Assembly: GCA_030693515.1 (NCBI GenBank) | Contig: JAUYAK010000099.1 | Span: 1 to 64,000, forward strand | DNA from: Opitutaceae bacterium | GTDB lineage: Bacteria > Verrucomicrobiota > Verrucomicrobiia > Opitutales > Opitutaceae | DNA length: 64,000 bases | Direction: 5' to 3' | Shown: one piece after another, positions 33,185 through 42,843 of the stretch | Numbering within the stretch: the first letter of the stretch is position 1 | How the letters are laid out: each line of letters begins with the position of its first letter | The notes under the pieces: model-generated | What the model saw: only the letters and a program-made list of their open reading frames with translations | Database searches by the model: none | Told to the model about the DNA's origin: nothing | Position numbers and translations under genes: made by a program

Positions 33185-33493
33185 TCAGTTTCTCGACGGA
33201 TCGACCGCCGGGAATGTCGCGAAGTGGGAGCACCGCGCGCCGCGCTTTCGCGTTGAACGCCGGACATCTCGAGCGGCCTTGCGTAGCTTTACCGGCCAAT
33301 CGATCGCTTCCAGATAATCCTCGACCAAGCCCGCCGCATCCCGTCGCCGAAGCGTGTGGATGAGCAGCGCTACGACATCGGGAGCTTGGGCGCCCATCTT
33401 TCGGACGAGCAGACGCACTGCGGTTAAAAAGGCGGAGTAGTCATCCGCCGGAAGAGCCAACGACAATTGCACGAGGCGAGAGCGATGAGTCAT
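33185..33493 (-). CDS. Hypothetical protein, 102 aa
   Basis: ATG 33493 (MTHRSRLVQLSLALPADDYS); an upstream GTG at 33529 would add 12 residues. Helical pattern with an Arg/Lys-rich C-terminus (KLRKAARDVRRSTRKRGARC), suggesting nucleic-acid binding at most. It is convergent with the coupling-protein gene and may be the last island gene. No family recognised. Confidence 0.5.
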   Translation of the reverse strand: MTHRSRLVQLSLALPADDYSAFLTAVRLLVRKMGAQAPDVVALLIHTLRRRDAAGLVEDYLEAIDWPVKLRKAARDVRRSTRKRGARCSHFATFPAVDPSRN

Positions 33494-33673
33494 GATACAT
33501 CGAATCTGAGCGTTTGTGATTTTTGCCACTGCCCCGGCCGGACGGCAATTGCACGTGATACTGGACGGGATTTTTTCAAAAATGCGGCGCGGTCACGCGC
33601 CCATTGAAACTGACCACGCCAGTCTACATCTTTAGACTTGCCATGTCTTTGCGATATCCCGGAATTTCTTGGT

Positions 33674-34585
33674 TCAAAGCTGTCGCACGACTGGCCGAAA
33701 CGCCTTCGGCGGCGCACCGAACATCCGACTGAATTGGACCGTGAGATGGCTGTGATCGGCGAAGCCCGTCGCGTAGGCAATTTCTCCGATCGTGCGCGTG
33801 CCGGTTTCGATCAGCGTCCGCGCCCGCCATAGCCGCGACCGCAGGATGTATTGCTCCGGCGTCAACCCCGTGGTCACCTTGAAGATCATCGTAAAATGGC
33901 TGACGCTGAGCCGCGCTTCGCGCGCGAGCGCAGGAATCGTGATTTTGTCCGCGAGGTTGCTCTCGATGAAGTCGCACACGCGGGCCTTCGACTCCGGCCC
34001 AAGGATCACCGAACCTTCCGACTGCCGGTGCAGAACGTTCGCCTTGGCCTTCAGGATGCGCGTGGCGAGAAATGCGCCGTGGGCGAGTAGTTCAACGCTG
34101 TTATGCGGTTCGGCCGACTTGCACCGCACTTCAAGGTCCAACAACAATCCGCCGATCAACGTATCGCAAAGAGTGTAGGCCGAAAACGGATCGAGTGCCG
34201 GGACCAGCGGGAGTGAAGCCGCCGCACCCTGCGCCCAGATCAGTGACGCGTGGATCACGACCATTCCGGCCCGACGTCTCCACCCGATCGAGTGGGCCGT
34301 GCCGGGCGGAAGAATGAGAATCTGGTTCTCACCCCCAGCCCACGTCGGCGCCTTGCCGTTCGCGCCACGCTCATTGACCTCCCACATGGCCGATTTGAAG
34401 GCGCACAGGATCTGAAATTCCGGGTGGCTGCATTCCGGCCAGAAATTCGGCTCCTGCGAGTCACAGAATACGCAGATTTCGGAGCTGCGGGCCGCGACGC
34501 GACGGCACGTGCGGACCGCCGGCGGAAGCCCGGCAGGTCCAATGAATGACGAGGTGGAAGGCGAAGCGCCCGTTTGTTCGGCCAT
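33674..34585 (-). CDS. AraC-family transcriptional regulator
   Basis: A protein of 303 aa. The N-terminal half is cupin-like (ILILPPGTAHSIGWR). The C-terminal 100 residues are the double helix-turn-helix: ITIPALAREARLSVSHFTMI, FKVTTGLTPEQYIL, and IGEIAYATGFADHSHLTVQF, a classic AraC signature. It precedes the long minus-strand polysaccharide gene array but is itself read away from it; control of the array by a sugar ligand is a reasonable inference. Confidence 0.92.
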   Translation of the reverse strand: MAEQTGASPSTSSFIGPAGLPPAVRTCRRVAARSSEICVFCDSQEPNFWPECSHPEFQILCAFKSAMWEVNERGANGKAPTWAGGENQILILPPGTAHSIGWRRRAGMVVIHASLIWAQGAAASLPLVPALDPFSAYTLCDTLIGGLLLDLEVRCKSAEPHNSVELLAHGAFLATRILKAKANVLHRQSEGSVILGPESKARVCDFIESNLADKITIPALAREARLSVSHFTMIFKVTTGLTPEQYILRSRLWRARTLIETGTRTIGEIAYATGFADHSHLTVQFSRMFGAPPKAFRPVVRQL

Positions 34586-34726
34586 AGCCGCGGATCACAC
34601 CGCGGGCTCGTGAATGGCGCGCGGCATGTGAATTCCTCAGCATAGGCATCCGACTGAAACCGTGCTTTGATTTATCCCTGAAATACTTTGTGAGTGCGAA
34701 CGACACGGTGAATTTTGCGATTTCTT

Positions 34727-35407
34727 CTAATACGCACTGACTGCATCGACCGCTGCTTTGACTTGCTGACCTGCCGCGCAGACCAGCGGCAGGAGCAAAT
34801 CCTCCGCGCGCAGATACGCGTTCGCCTCTGGGGTGCAAAGCACCACGGTGTTTGCTCCGGCTTGCCGCAGGTCAGTCGTGATGCGCACCCATTCCGCGCG
34901 ACAAACCTCCGGGTCCATTTCTTCCGCCAAGCAGCTCCGAATCCATACCCGGTCGGTGGCGGAAGGGAAAATCGGTTCGACGCCCGCAGCGATTAGACAC
35001 CGTGTCCACATCCTCTCCTCACTGGCCGTGCGCGTCCCAACCACACCGGTCGAACCGAGGCCCATTTTTGCGAGCGTTTTGGCTGTCAGGTGCCCGACAT
35101 GGCACAAAGGCAAATCGGCCTCTGCGGCAACCTCGCTGGCAACCACATGGAGCGTCGATGATCCGAGCAGCAACAGGTGCGCTCCCGCCGCCTTGAGGTT
35201 TCGGGCGGCGGCGAGAATATGCGCCTTGGCACTTTTCGCTTCGCTTGCGGAGTCGAGCCCGCCGAGCCGGCTAACGTCGAGGTGATGCGCGACCACATAA
35301 GCAGAGGCACCTGGGCCCCGTCGACGTCGCATTTCTCGGTGCAACTCTTCCAAGTAGAATAGCGCCTCCGGCGTATCTGGCCCAGTGATGAGTCCGATAC
35401 ATTTCAT
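34727..35407 (-). CDS. Aspartate/glutamate racemase-family protein, one catalytic Cys missing
   Basis: A protein of 226 aa of the Asp/Glu/hydantoin racemase fold: MKCIGLITG start, LLLGSSTLHVVA, and NTVVLCTPEANAYL. The family uses a Cys pair. The second Cys (VLCTPE) is kept, while the first position reads Ser (GSSTLH), so ordinary two-base racemisation is unlikely and a lyase or single-Cys role is possible. Its start overlaps the stop of the chimeric sulfatase by four bases. Confidence 0.8.
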   Translation of the reverse strand: MKCIGLITGPDTPEALFYLEELHREMRRRRGPGASAYVVAHHLDVSRLGGLDSASEAKSAKAHILAAARNLKAAGAHLLLLGSSTLHVVASEVAAEADLPLCHVGHLTAKTLAKMGLGSTGVVGTRTASEERMWTRCLIAAGVEPIFPSATDRVWIRSCLAEEMDPEVCRAEWVRITTDLRQAGANTVVLCTPEANAYLRAEDLLLPLVCAAGQQVKAAVDAVSAY

Positions 35408-36030
35408 GTCGCGTCACCGCATGCGTCGATGAAATTGTAGATGCTGTCTTCGCTGACGATTCCGAGAAAGACCATGCCGCGCGCGTTCGCCGTCTCAATG
35501 ATTCGCGCCATACGTGTGGCATGAACAGGTTCGAGCGAACTACCCTCACGGCAACCATGCACGTCCCCGAAACACTGCTCTTGGAAGAAGATACGGATGA
35601 CCGCGCACGGCGTAGCCGCCCAGAGCAGGTCGTAGAGCGGCATGTCCCAGTAGAGCGCCCGGGGCGCGAGGGTGCCGCCGCGCAGGAGCGGCAGCGGATT
35701 CACGCCATCGATTGAATATTCCGCCGACGCGGAGGCCCCGGCGGCGGCGAAGAGCGTGGGCGGCCAGTCCGCCACATGCACGGGTGTCGGCTCCACGGTG
35801 CCGGCGCGAATCTGCCCGGGCCAGCGCACGATGCAGGGCACCCGGAGGCCGCCTTCATACGCAGTGCCTATGCCGGCGCGCAGCGGGGCGTTGTCCCACT
35901 GCTCCTCGTTCACGTGCAGCTTCGTGGGCCAGCCCTGGTCGTCCGTGAGGATGAAGAGGATATTGGGCCTGCGCTCCTGCGCGTGGGCGACGGAAGCGAG
36001 GAGGAGAGACAATAGAACGAGGGCTTTCAT
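35404..36030 (-). pseudogene. Sulfatase remnant, internally deleted and chimeric
   Basis: A 208-aa open frame. A signal peptide and sulfatase start (RRPNILFILTDDQGW) run straight into a late sulfatase segment (KLHVNEEQWDNAPLRAG, then YEGGLRVPCIVRWPG). The whole active-site region with the CxPxR motif is missing. After RALYWDMPLYDLLWAATPCA the sulfatase stops, and about 60 unrelated residues (ending DSIYNFIDACGDAT) complete the frame, whose TGA overlaps the racemase start. It looks like two fused deletions. It cannot be an active sulfatase. Confidence 0.85.
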
Positions 36031-36033
36031 GGA

Positions 36034-36249
36034 TCAGACAGAATCCAGTCCGCGCATCGTCCCGGTGCTGGTGGCGAACTTGTCCGCTTCGAGGCCCCTG
36101 GGCTGGAGCATCGAGACGAAAAGATTTGGCAGCGGGTAGTTGCGTTCGCGATCGACGGCGAAGTGCTGGCCGTGGCAAAAGCCGCCGCCGGCGAGGATCA
36201 CGGGCGGCTTCGTGGTGACGTGGGTGTTCGCGTTGCCTATTTGTCGCAT
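36034..36249 (-). pseudogene. C-terminal fragment of a DUF1552 protein
   Basis: 71 residues matching the end of DUF1552 proteins: [20 protein letters not shown], then [20 protein letters not shown] and the closing [11 protein letters not shown]1552 proteins are normally over 400 aa, so about 85 per cent is gone. The fragment overlaps the end of the next sulfatase by 13 bases, so the deletion joint lies near 36250. It is followed by the chimeric sulfatase three bases later. Confidence 0.8.
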
Positions 36250-37694
36250 GGCAAGGGAAAGCGGGCGTTCAACCGGTGCGCCTCGGCCATGTAACGGCGC
36301 AGGCGCTCGATGACGAGTGGCTGTTCGGCGGCGACGTTGCGGGTCTCGCCGAGATCGGCGGTGAGGTTGAACAACTCGAAGCTCTCTTGCTCACCGGCCT
36401 TGGCGAAGGTGTGGATCGCTTTCCAGTCGCCAGCGCGCACGGCTTGGCGCGGCGTGCCCTCGCTGAACTCCCAATAAAAATACTCGTGCTCCGCCTGGCC
36501 GGGACGGTCGAACAAGGTCGACACGAGAGACACGCCGTCGATGGCCGCCGGAGCCTTCGCGCCGCCGAGTTCGGCGAGCGTCGGCAGGATGTCCCACGCG
36601 GCGAACGGCGCGTCCACCAACCGGCCCGCCGTTATGCGACCGGGCCAGCGCGCGATCATCGGCACGCGGATGCCGCCTTCGTAGAGATCGCGCTTCACGC
36701 CGCGCAGCCCGCCGTGGCTGCGGAAAAATTCCGGATCGTGCCCGCCCTCGACGTGCGGGCCGTTGTCGCTCGTGAACATCACCAGCGTGTTGTCGGCGAT
36801 CCCAAGTTCATCAAGCAGTCGCAGCAACTCGCCGACCTGCCGGTCGAGCCGCGTGACCATCGCGGCGAACGTCGCGAGGGGACGCGCCTGCGCGGCGTAG
36901 CCGCCGGGCGCGGCATCCGGTCCGTAGTTGGCCTCCCCACCCCACTCCGGGAATTTTCTTCCCGGGAAAGGCTTTTCCGGAAACTTGCCCTTGAACTGCG
37001 CGAGGATCTCGTCGTCGGGCGCGGCCAGTTCGGCGTGCGGGATCGGCGACGCGACGAACAGGAAGAAGGGTTTCGCACGGTTTGCGCGTATGAAGTCCAG
37101 CGTCGCCGCGTGGAGCACGTCGGGTGCATAAGTCGTCGTGGCGTGCATGTCATTGCCCGGCAGAAAAACTTGCCGGCGCCCTTCCCATAGATACGGCGGA
37201 TAATAGCGGTGAGCGAAGCGCTGGCAGTTGTAGCCGAAGAAACGGTCGAAACCCTGCGCCAGCGGATCACCCTCGCTGCCGACGAAGCCGAGACCCCATT
37301 TGCCAATCGCGCCCGACACGTAGCCGGCGGGGCGCAACACCTCCGGAATCGTGTTCGCTGATGCCGGCAGCGGTTCCTGGCCTTCCGGGAAAATTTCGGC
37401 GTTGCCGCGCACCGGCGTGTGGCCCGTGTGCTGGCCCGTCAGCAGCGCCGAGCGCGACGGCGCACAGACGGTATTGCCGGAGTAGAAGCTCGTGAAACGC
37501 AGCCCCTCGCGCGCCATGCGGTCGATGTTCGGCGTCGCGAACTTCTTCTGACCGTAGCAACCGAGATCGCCGTAGCCGAGATCGTCCGCGAGGATATAGA
37601 TGATGTTGGGCGGTCGCGCAGTCGCGGCTGGCGCGGCGGCGGAACAAAACCCGGTCAAGGCAAGCAACCGGAGAATGCGCAGAGTCGTTTTCAT
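36237..37694 (-). CDS. Secreted sulfatase (formylglycine type)
   Basis: A protein of 485 aa with a signal peptide ([20 protein letters not shown]). An ATG at 37736 that overlaps the upstream stop is an alternative start, but it places a long tail before the signal. Metal ligands come from [15 protein letters not shown]; the modification motif is CAPSR in [14 protein letters not shown], to be converted to formylglycine by a sulfatase-maturing enzyme not in this window. [12 protein letters not shown] supplies the second metal site. It is an arylsulfatase A-like enzyme for sulfated glycans. Confidence 0.92.
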   Translation of the reverse strand: MKTTLRILRLLALTGFCSAAAPAATARPPNIIYILADDLGYGDLGCYGQKKFATPNIDRMAREGLRFTSFYSGNTVCAPSRSALLTGQHTGHTPVRGNAEIFPEGQEPLPASANTIPEVLRPAGYVSGAIGKWGLGFVGSEGDPLAQGFDRFFGYNCQRFAHRYYPPYLWEGRRQVFLPGNDMHATTTYAPDVLHAATLDFIRANRAKPFFLFVASPIPHAELAAPDDEILAQFKGKFPEKPFPGRKFPEWGGEANYGPDAAPGGYAAQARPLATFAAMVTRLDRQVGELLRLLDELGIADNTLVMFTSDNGPHVEGGHDPEFFRSHGGLRGVKRDLYEGGIRVPMIARWPGRITAGRLVDAPFAAWDILPTLAELGGAKAPAAIDGVSLVSTLFDRPGQAEHEYFYWEFSEGTPRQAVRAGDWKAIHTFAKAGEQESFELFNLTADLGETRNVAAEQPLVIERLRRYMAEAHRLNARFPLPCDK

Positions 37695-37732
37695 CGAGAG
37701 GGTCGGCAGGGATTCGCGGAATGGAGTAAGGT

Positions 37733-39211
37733 TCATTTTTTGGCGGGCGTGCCGGTGTAGACCGTCTGCATTTGCTTTTCCCAGTAGGCGATGACCTCCG
37801 GCGACTCGGGCGTGCGGCCCTGATCGGCGCTGTCCTCGATCCACTTTTCCAGCGTCGCGCTCAGGCGGCGGCGGATGGCCTGATGCTCCGGCGAGGGTGA
37901 GGCGGCGAGGTTGTGGATCTCGTGGGGATCGGTCTCGAGATCGTAGAGTTCCTCGGCGGGCCGGTGCGGGGCGAGCAGCACCTCCTGGATCGGATCGAGT
38001 TTCCCCTCAACGTGCAGGCGCTTCATCAGCGCGATCATGGGATACATCGTCTCCTTGTATTTGTTGGGCTGGAGAAATGGGCGCTCCGGCATGAAATTCC
38101 GGATGTAGCGGTAACGCGCATCGCGCACGGTCCGGATGCGGTCAACGGTCTCGTCGCAACGGTCGCGCGCGCCGAAGGCGAACTCGCGCGGCGGCGCGGC
38201 GCGGTCGCCGAGAAACGCGCGCCCTTGCATCGCGGGCGGCACCGGCGCGCCAGCGAGCGCGAGCGTCGTGGCGGAGAGATCGATCGCCTCGATGATACGG
38301 TCGCTCACGGTCCCAGCCGCGAAGCCGGCGGGCGCGGGCAGGCCCTTCGGCCAGCGAATCAGCAGCGGAATGCGCAGGCCACTCTCGTAGCACCACTGTT
38401 TGCCCCGCACATTCGCGCCGCCGTGATCGCCCATGAAAATGACGACAGTGTTGTCCGCGAGGCCGTCGCGTTCGAGCTGAGCGAGCACTTCGCCGATCTT
38501 CCGGTCGAGTTCCGAGGCGGAATCGAGGTAGTTAGCCCAGTCCGCGCGCGCCTCCGGGTGATCGGGATAGTAGGGCGGCAGGACGATCTTGGCCGGATCG
38601 GCCCGCACGGGTGCGGAGAACGCGCGGTGCTTGGCCAGCATGGCCGAGTATTCGCGGTGGGTTTCCTGGAAATTAACCTGCGCGTAGAACGGTTGGCGGG
38701 ATTTCAAATCGGTCCACTGGTCGGCGTCGAAGGGTTTGCCTTTGTAGCTAAAATTCCAGTCGGTCTTGCCGCTGCCCGCGAAATCAACCGGGGCGGGCAG
38801 ACTGCGGATGTTGGCGGTGAAATAGCCGGCGGCGCGCAACCAGTCGGTGAGCACGCGCACTCCGGCGGGCAGAGCGTAACCGTCGTCGCGATGCGAGCGA
38901 TGCTGGTGCGCACCGATGGTGGTCTGATACATGCCGGTCATGAACGCGGAGCGGCTCGCCGAGCAGACGGGCGCAGTGGTGAAGGCGCGCGTGAACCTCA
39001 TGCCTTCGGCAGCCAGGCGATCAAGGTTGGGGGTCCAGACCTGCGTCGCGCCGTAGCAGCCAAGGTCCGGACTGAGGTCCTCACCGATCAGCCAGAGGAT
39101 GTTGGGGCGCGCGGGCGGACGCGCGATGGAGTCCGCCGCCCTCGTAAGAGGGCTGAGGACGATGGCGATCAGCGCGACCGCGGCCGAAAGTTTCTTGAAA
39201 TTGCGACTCAT
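37733..39211 (-). CDS. Secreted sulfatase with CSASR active site
   Basis: A protein of 492 aa with a signal peptide (about 1-25). Metal ligand strand is ILWLIGEDLSPDLGCYG. The modification motif reads CSASR instead of the usual CxPxR, a variant seen in some bacterial sulfatases. FMGDHGGANVRGKQW provides the later metal site, and the ELYDLETDPHEIHNLA end is typical. The layout resembles heparan N-sulfatase-like members. It is upstream of the CAPSR sulfatase. Confidence 0.9.
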   Translation of the reverse strand: MSRNFKKLSAAVALIAIVLSPLTRAADSIARPPARPNILWLIGEDLSPDLGCYGATQVWTPNLDRLAAEGMRFTRAFTTAPVCSASRSAFMTGMYQTTIGAHQHRSHRDDGYALPAGVRVLTDWLRAAGYFTANIRSLPAPVDFAGSGKTDWNFSYKGKPFDADQWTDLKSRQPFYAQVNFQETHREYSAMLAKHRAFSAPVRADPAKIVLPPYYPDHPEARADWANYLDSASELDRKIGEVLAQLERDGLADNTVVIFMGDHGGANVRGKQWCYESGLRIPLLIRWPKGLPAPAGFAAGTVSDRIIEAIDLSATTLALAGAPVPPAMQGRAFLGDRAAPPREFAFGARDRCDETVDRIRTVRDARYRYIRNFMPERPFLQPNKYKETMYPMIALMKRLHVEGKLDPIQEVLLAPHRPAEELYDLETDPHEIHNLAASPSPEHQAIRRRLSATLEKWIEDSADQGRTPESPEVIAYWEKQMQTVYTGTPAKK

Positions 39212-39274
39212 GAGAGGAGGAGTTTTGCGCCGAATTTCATTGGGCGAGGTTCGTCCACGGTTGAGTTCATACGT

Positions 39275-40735
39275 TCAGGGTCGGTCACGAATCGTTTGCC
39301 CGGAAGGCGGACTCGTTGTTTCCCGGCTTCGGTTCTCAGCCCGGGCGAAAACGTCCCGTCGGATCGCGACACTGGCGCGTGTGGTCGCGGCGACAAGTTC
39401 AACATAGGGCGTGCTGTCGTCGCGCAGCAGGCCTAGCTTGATCGCGCCGCGCCGGTCGGCGAAGCGGTCGATATACTGGCAACGCATGTAACCGACGATA
39501 TACGCGCACGCGAACGCCTCGCGCATGAACCGCTCCGTGGCGGCCGCAGCCTCCGCCTCGTTCGCCCGCAGATGATAAGGCCAGATCGAGCGCGGGTAGC
39601 GCGCGGAGGGAAATCCGATCTGGTGATCGCAGATCATGATCGGTTTGCCAGAGAGCGCATGCAGCTCGGCGAATTCGTCGCGCGGAAAAATATCGCCGGG
39701 CGTGTAGATCGGGATGTAGCCGTCGCCAGGCTGGACGGCGATGGCATCGACGTGCGGCACGGCGGCAGCGAGGACTTGCGAAGGGATGTCGCCCAGCAGG
39801 TATTTCTCGCCGAAGACGAGATGATGCGGATCGTGCCGGCGCATCGCGGGGCCGACGATCCCGTAATACTCCCGCGCGATCAGCCCGAGAAAAACTTCGT
39901 CGTCGCGCGCGACTTCGTAGCGGTTGAGATCCACGCCGGCAAAATCGGCGCCGGGCAGGTCGGCGAAAGATTGAAGCGACAGGCCGTAGGCGCGATTGAC
40001 GCGCGCGAGATCGCCGCCGTGGCGCTCGCCCAGGAAGCGCGCATAGCGTTGCTTCCCGGCGGCGGTGGCGGCGAGTTTGCGAATCTCCGACACCCAGTCG
40101 GTCTGGCGAAACACGCGGGTCTTGCGCACATCCCACGTCGGCGTGTCGGTCCAGTAATAGGCGATGAGATTCTTGTTATCGCGGTGCTCGCGGCAGAAGG
40201 CCTCGACGTCGCGCTCCAGCCGCGCGACGACGGCGGGATCGAACACGTCGGGAAATTCCCAAGCGCCGGGTTCGCCGGGCGGCCGTTTGTATTTGGCGGT
40301 GGCCACGAAATCGCGGCCCGCGAAATACGGCCGCACGCGCCGCAGCGGCTCGACGCCTTCGTCGACGGTGTTGAGTCCCCAGGCATCGAAGTAGCGCAGG
40401 ACTTCGGCGGCATACTTCTCCCAATCCCCGCCGTAGCGCGTCCGAAAAAGATCCGGCTCATCGGGGCCGTGGGATTTCACGGCGTTAAGGTGGTTGACGC
40501 CCAGCGCGACAAAGCCGTGCCCGGCGGGCGTGACGAGGAGCGTCCGGCCGTTGAACGATTCGAGATGAAACCAGCCAGTCGCGCGGCCCTTCAGGTTTGT
40601 CCAGCCTCCGAACGCGTCGAGCGATGGTGCGTGGGCGGCTGGTTCAGCCGCCGCGCCGGACAGCGCGGCCGTGGCCAAGGCGAGCAAGCTGACAAAGGAG
40701 GACTTCAAGCGAGATGTCAGTATTGAGCGATTCAT
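39275..40735 (-). CDS. Secreted agarase-like glycoside hydrolase
   Basis: A protein of 486 aa with a signal peptide (about 1-30, ending SGAAAEP). TIM-barrel features of agarase-like enzymes: FVALGVNHLNAVKSHGPDE, FDAWGLNTVDEG, YYWTDTPTWD, HDPHHLVFGEKYL and KPIMICDHQIGFPSARYP. The exact family (GH50- or GH86-like, or neither) is not certain. Its homologue at 12890 lacks a signal. It lies between a sulfatase and a serine hydrolase, consistent with breakdown of a sulfated galactan or similar polymer. Confidence 0.8.
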   Translation of the reverse strand: MNRSILTSRLKSSFVSLLALATAALSGAAAEPAAHAPSLDAFGGWTNLKGRATGWFHLESFNGRTLLVTPAGHGFVALGVNHLNAVKSHGPDEPDLFRTRYGGDWEKYAAEVLRYFDAWGLNTVDEGVEPLRRVRPYFAGRDFVATAKYKRPPGEPGAWEFPDVFDPAVVARLERDVEAFCREHRDNKNLIAYYWTDTPTWDVRKTRVFRQTDWVSEIRKLAATAAGKQRYARFLGERHGGDLARVNRAYGLSLQSFADLPGADFAGVDLNRYEVARDDEVFLGLIAREYYGIVGPAMRRHDPHHLVFGEKYLLGDIPSQVLAAAVPHVDAIAVQPGDGYIPIYTPGDIFPRDEFAELHALSGKPIMICDHQIGFPSARYPRSIWPYHLRANEAEAAAATERFMREAFACAYIVGYMRCQYIDRFADRRGAIKLGLLRDDSTPYVELVAATTRASVAIRRDVFARAENRSRETTSPPSGQTIRDRP

Positions 40736-40748
40736 TGGTTGCGTCCGA

Positions 40749-42080
40749 CTATCGCCCTTCGGACACCGAGGCTTCGAGCAGGGCGGCGTATGCGAGACGC
40801 TTGAAGTCGGCCCGTTCCGTCAGGTGGTTGAATGGTGCGATTTGGGTCATGAGGATGCCGATGAGTTCATTTTTTGGGTCCACCCAGAAATACGTGTTGA
40901 AACTGCCGCCCCAGGAAAACGTCCCCACCGACGCGAGGTCTTCGCTTTTTCCCCGCTCCGTCAGCACGCCGAGCCCGTAGCCGAATCCGTCGCCGTGCCC
41001 GCCGAACGGAATGCGGAGATCGCCGATTTGGTTTTCCGTCATTCGCCGCACCGAATCCTTTCGCACCAGCCGGATGCCGTCCCGTTCGCCGCCGCTGAGC
41101 AGCAGTTGCAGGAAGCGGGCGTAGTCGGGCGCAGTCGAAACCAGGCCCGACCCTCCCGAGAAAAACTTTCCCCCGCCCGCATACGGGAAGGCGGGCGAGA
41201 AGGTCATCTTCGCGGCGGTCAGGCCCGCTTCAGGCACCGGTTGAAGCGAGCCGTCCGCGCCGCTGGTGAACAACGCCGCCAGGCGATCGCGCTTGGCCGC
41301 GGGTAGGACGAAGTGCGTGTCCTTCATCCCGAGCGGTCGAAAAATGCGCTCGCCGCAAAACTCGTCCAGCGACCGGCCTGAAATCGCCTCCACGACGCGC
41401 CCGAGCACATCGGTCGACATACCGTAGTCCCAAGCGACGCCCGGGTTAAACTTGAGCGGCAGCGCCGCCAGTCGCTTCACGCGGTCGGCCATCGTTTCGG
41501 CGGTCGGCATGAACACGTCGGCCACGGCGGCTTTCCCGTAAAGCTCGTCCAGTCCCGGCGGCCCCGAGCGTCCATACGTGAGGCCCGCGGTGTGCGACAG
41601 CAAATCGTGAATCGTGATCTCCCGGTGCGCGGGCACGCGCGCGTAGTTTTCGCCGCTAGAGGCGCCGCCTTCCGTTTTGGACAGCACCACGGGCTTCGTG
41701 AATTCAGGGAGATATCTTGAGACGGGATCGGCCAGCCGGAGCCGGCCCTCCTCCACCAGCATCATCGCCGCGACGCTCGTCACGGCCTTGGTCATCGACG
41801 CGATGCGGAAAATCGTGTCAGGCGCCATCGGCCGGCCCGCGGCGACGTCGCTCTGGCCGATGGCGGACACGTAGGCCGTCTTGCCGTGCCGCGCGATCAG
41901 GACGACGGCGCCGGCGATGCGCTTGCGCTCAACTTCCTCCCGGAAATACGTGTCAATGGCCTTCAGCCGCGAGGAGGAAAGGCCGACCTCTTCCGGGCGG
42001 ACTGGCACCCGTTCGTCCGCCCACGCATCAAGTGGCGTGGCGAGCAACAAGAGCAATGCGGCGGGATGCGTGATTTTCAT
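40749..42080 (-). CDS. Secreted serine hydrolase, beta-lactamase/esterase family
   Basis: A protein of 443 aa with a signal peptide (about 1-21). The class-C/EstB-type catalytic motif SxxK is IASMTKAVTSV; the YxN equivalent is in AWDYGMSTDVLG, with Met in place of Asn. GFGYGLGVL and the KxG-like FSWGGSFNTYFWVDP close the fold. In sugar-degradation arrays such enzymes usually act as esterases. The start overlaps the stop of the DUF1080 chimera by four bases. Confidence 0.9.
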   Translation of the reverse strand: MKITHPAALLLLLATPLDAWADERVPVRPEEVGLSSSRLKAIDTYFREEVERKRIAGAVVLIARHGKTAYVSAIGQSDVAAGRPMAPDTIFRIASMTKAVTSVAAMMLVEEGRLRLADPVSRYLPEFTKPVVLSKTEGGASSGENYARVPAHREITIHDLLSHTAGLTYGRSGPPGLDELYGKAAVADVFMPTAETMADRVKRLAALPLKFNPGVAWDYGMSTDVLGRVVEAISGRSLDEFCGERIFRPLGMKDTHFVLPAAKRDRLAALFTSGADGSLQPVPEAGLTAAKMTFSPAFPYAGGGKFFSGGSGLVSTAPDYARFLQLLLSGGERDGIRLVRKDSVRRMTENQIGDLRIPFGGHGDGFGYGLGVLTERGKSEDLASVGTFSWGGSFNTYFWVDPKNELIGILMTQIAPFNHLTERADFKRLAYAALLEASVSEGR

Positions 42081-42730
42081 TTCAGTGTTTCCAGATACGA
42101 AATCAGATCGGAAAATTCCTGCGGCGTCAGACAGGCTTGCAGCCCGTCCTGCATCAGCGACCGATCGCTCACGCGGCGTCCCTTAGTGGCTGGCTTGGCC
42201 AGCGTCTGTTTCCGGGCGCTCACGTCGAGCGGCACAATTTCCGTTTCGGTTTCGCTCGCGACAAAGCCCGCGACTTTTCCGATGTCCTTGGTTTCGAGAA
42301 TCGTGAGCCTGAATTCGTCAGCGCGGAAATCGTCGGGCGCCGTCAGGTCGGAGAACAGCGACGGAAACGCGGTCTCCTTCGCCGTGAGCGTGACCTCGCC
42401 GTCGAACAAGAGTCGCTCCCCGGCCCGGCCAGACACCGAGAGGAGCAGGGCGATGCAGAGCGCGAAATCGGCGACCTCGCCGCCCTGCCTAAAGATGAAC
42501 GTATTTTTCAGGAGCCGCTGGCCAGCGGCGATTTCGCCGGTGATCGCGCCGTCCTCGACGCGCCACCACTCGGGTTTGCCATCCCAGCCGGCGAGAGTTT
42601 TGCCGTCGAAGATGGATTCTGCGACGGGCGCGGCGGCGCAGGTGGAAACGGGGAGCACGGCGGAGAGGAGGAGCGTGAGCGCGAGCCCGAGCGTGGAAAC
42701 GGCGCGACTGGCAGATGATGACGAGTGCAT
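42077..42730 (-). pseudogene. DUF1080 start joined to a heme-binding protein end
   Basis: A 217-aa open frame from ATG 42730 with a signal peptide. Residues about 38-85 are the beginning of a DUF1080 (3-keto-disaccharide hydrolase-like) domain: IFDGKTLAGWDG, then WWRVEDGAITGE and NTFIFRQGGEVADFAL. The fold then breaks off. The last 100 residues, ending SLMQDGLQACLTPQEFSDLI, match the C-terminus of PVC-type heme-binding (CxxCH) proteins, without their heme motif. Both halves are incomplete, so this looks like an internal deletion spanning two genes. Confidence 0.75.
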
Positions 42731-42843
42731 GCAAATGGGAACGTGACCGTTCCCTGCAGCGTGAGCACGCGGCTGAGGCCGCCGGGACGGCAGCGAGTTG
42801 GGCGGTGCAGGCGCGGAGGCACATGAAAGGAAGGGTGTCACGA

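Larger units (their letters stand above)
16625..33500. mobile_element. Putative mobilizable genomic island (ends approximate)
   Basis: The stretch combines a defence-like ubiquitin-type cassette with a complete mobilization set: MobF relaxase, oriT candidate, TraK/L/M-like genes, coupling protein, and the methylase-helicase typical of conjugative elements. No integrase, transposase, replication initiator or type IV secretion channel was found. It would therefore depend on a helper element, or the window shows only part of an integrated element. No flanking tRNA or direct repeat was recognised, so both ends are guesses from gene content. Confidence 0.5.

Noticed and set aside
29770-33625. CTGACCACGCC repeated near 29779 and 33610 as possible att sites
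   Set aside because: Only 11-15 bases match and the first copy lies inside the relaxase start; too short and badly placed for island ends.
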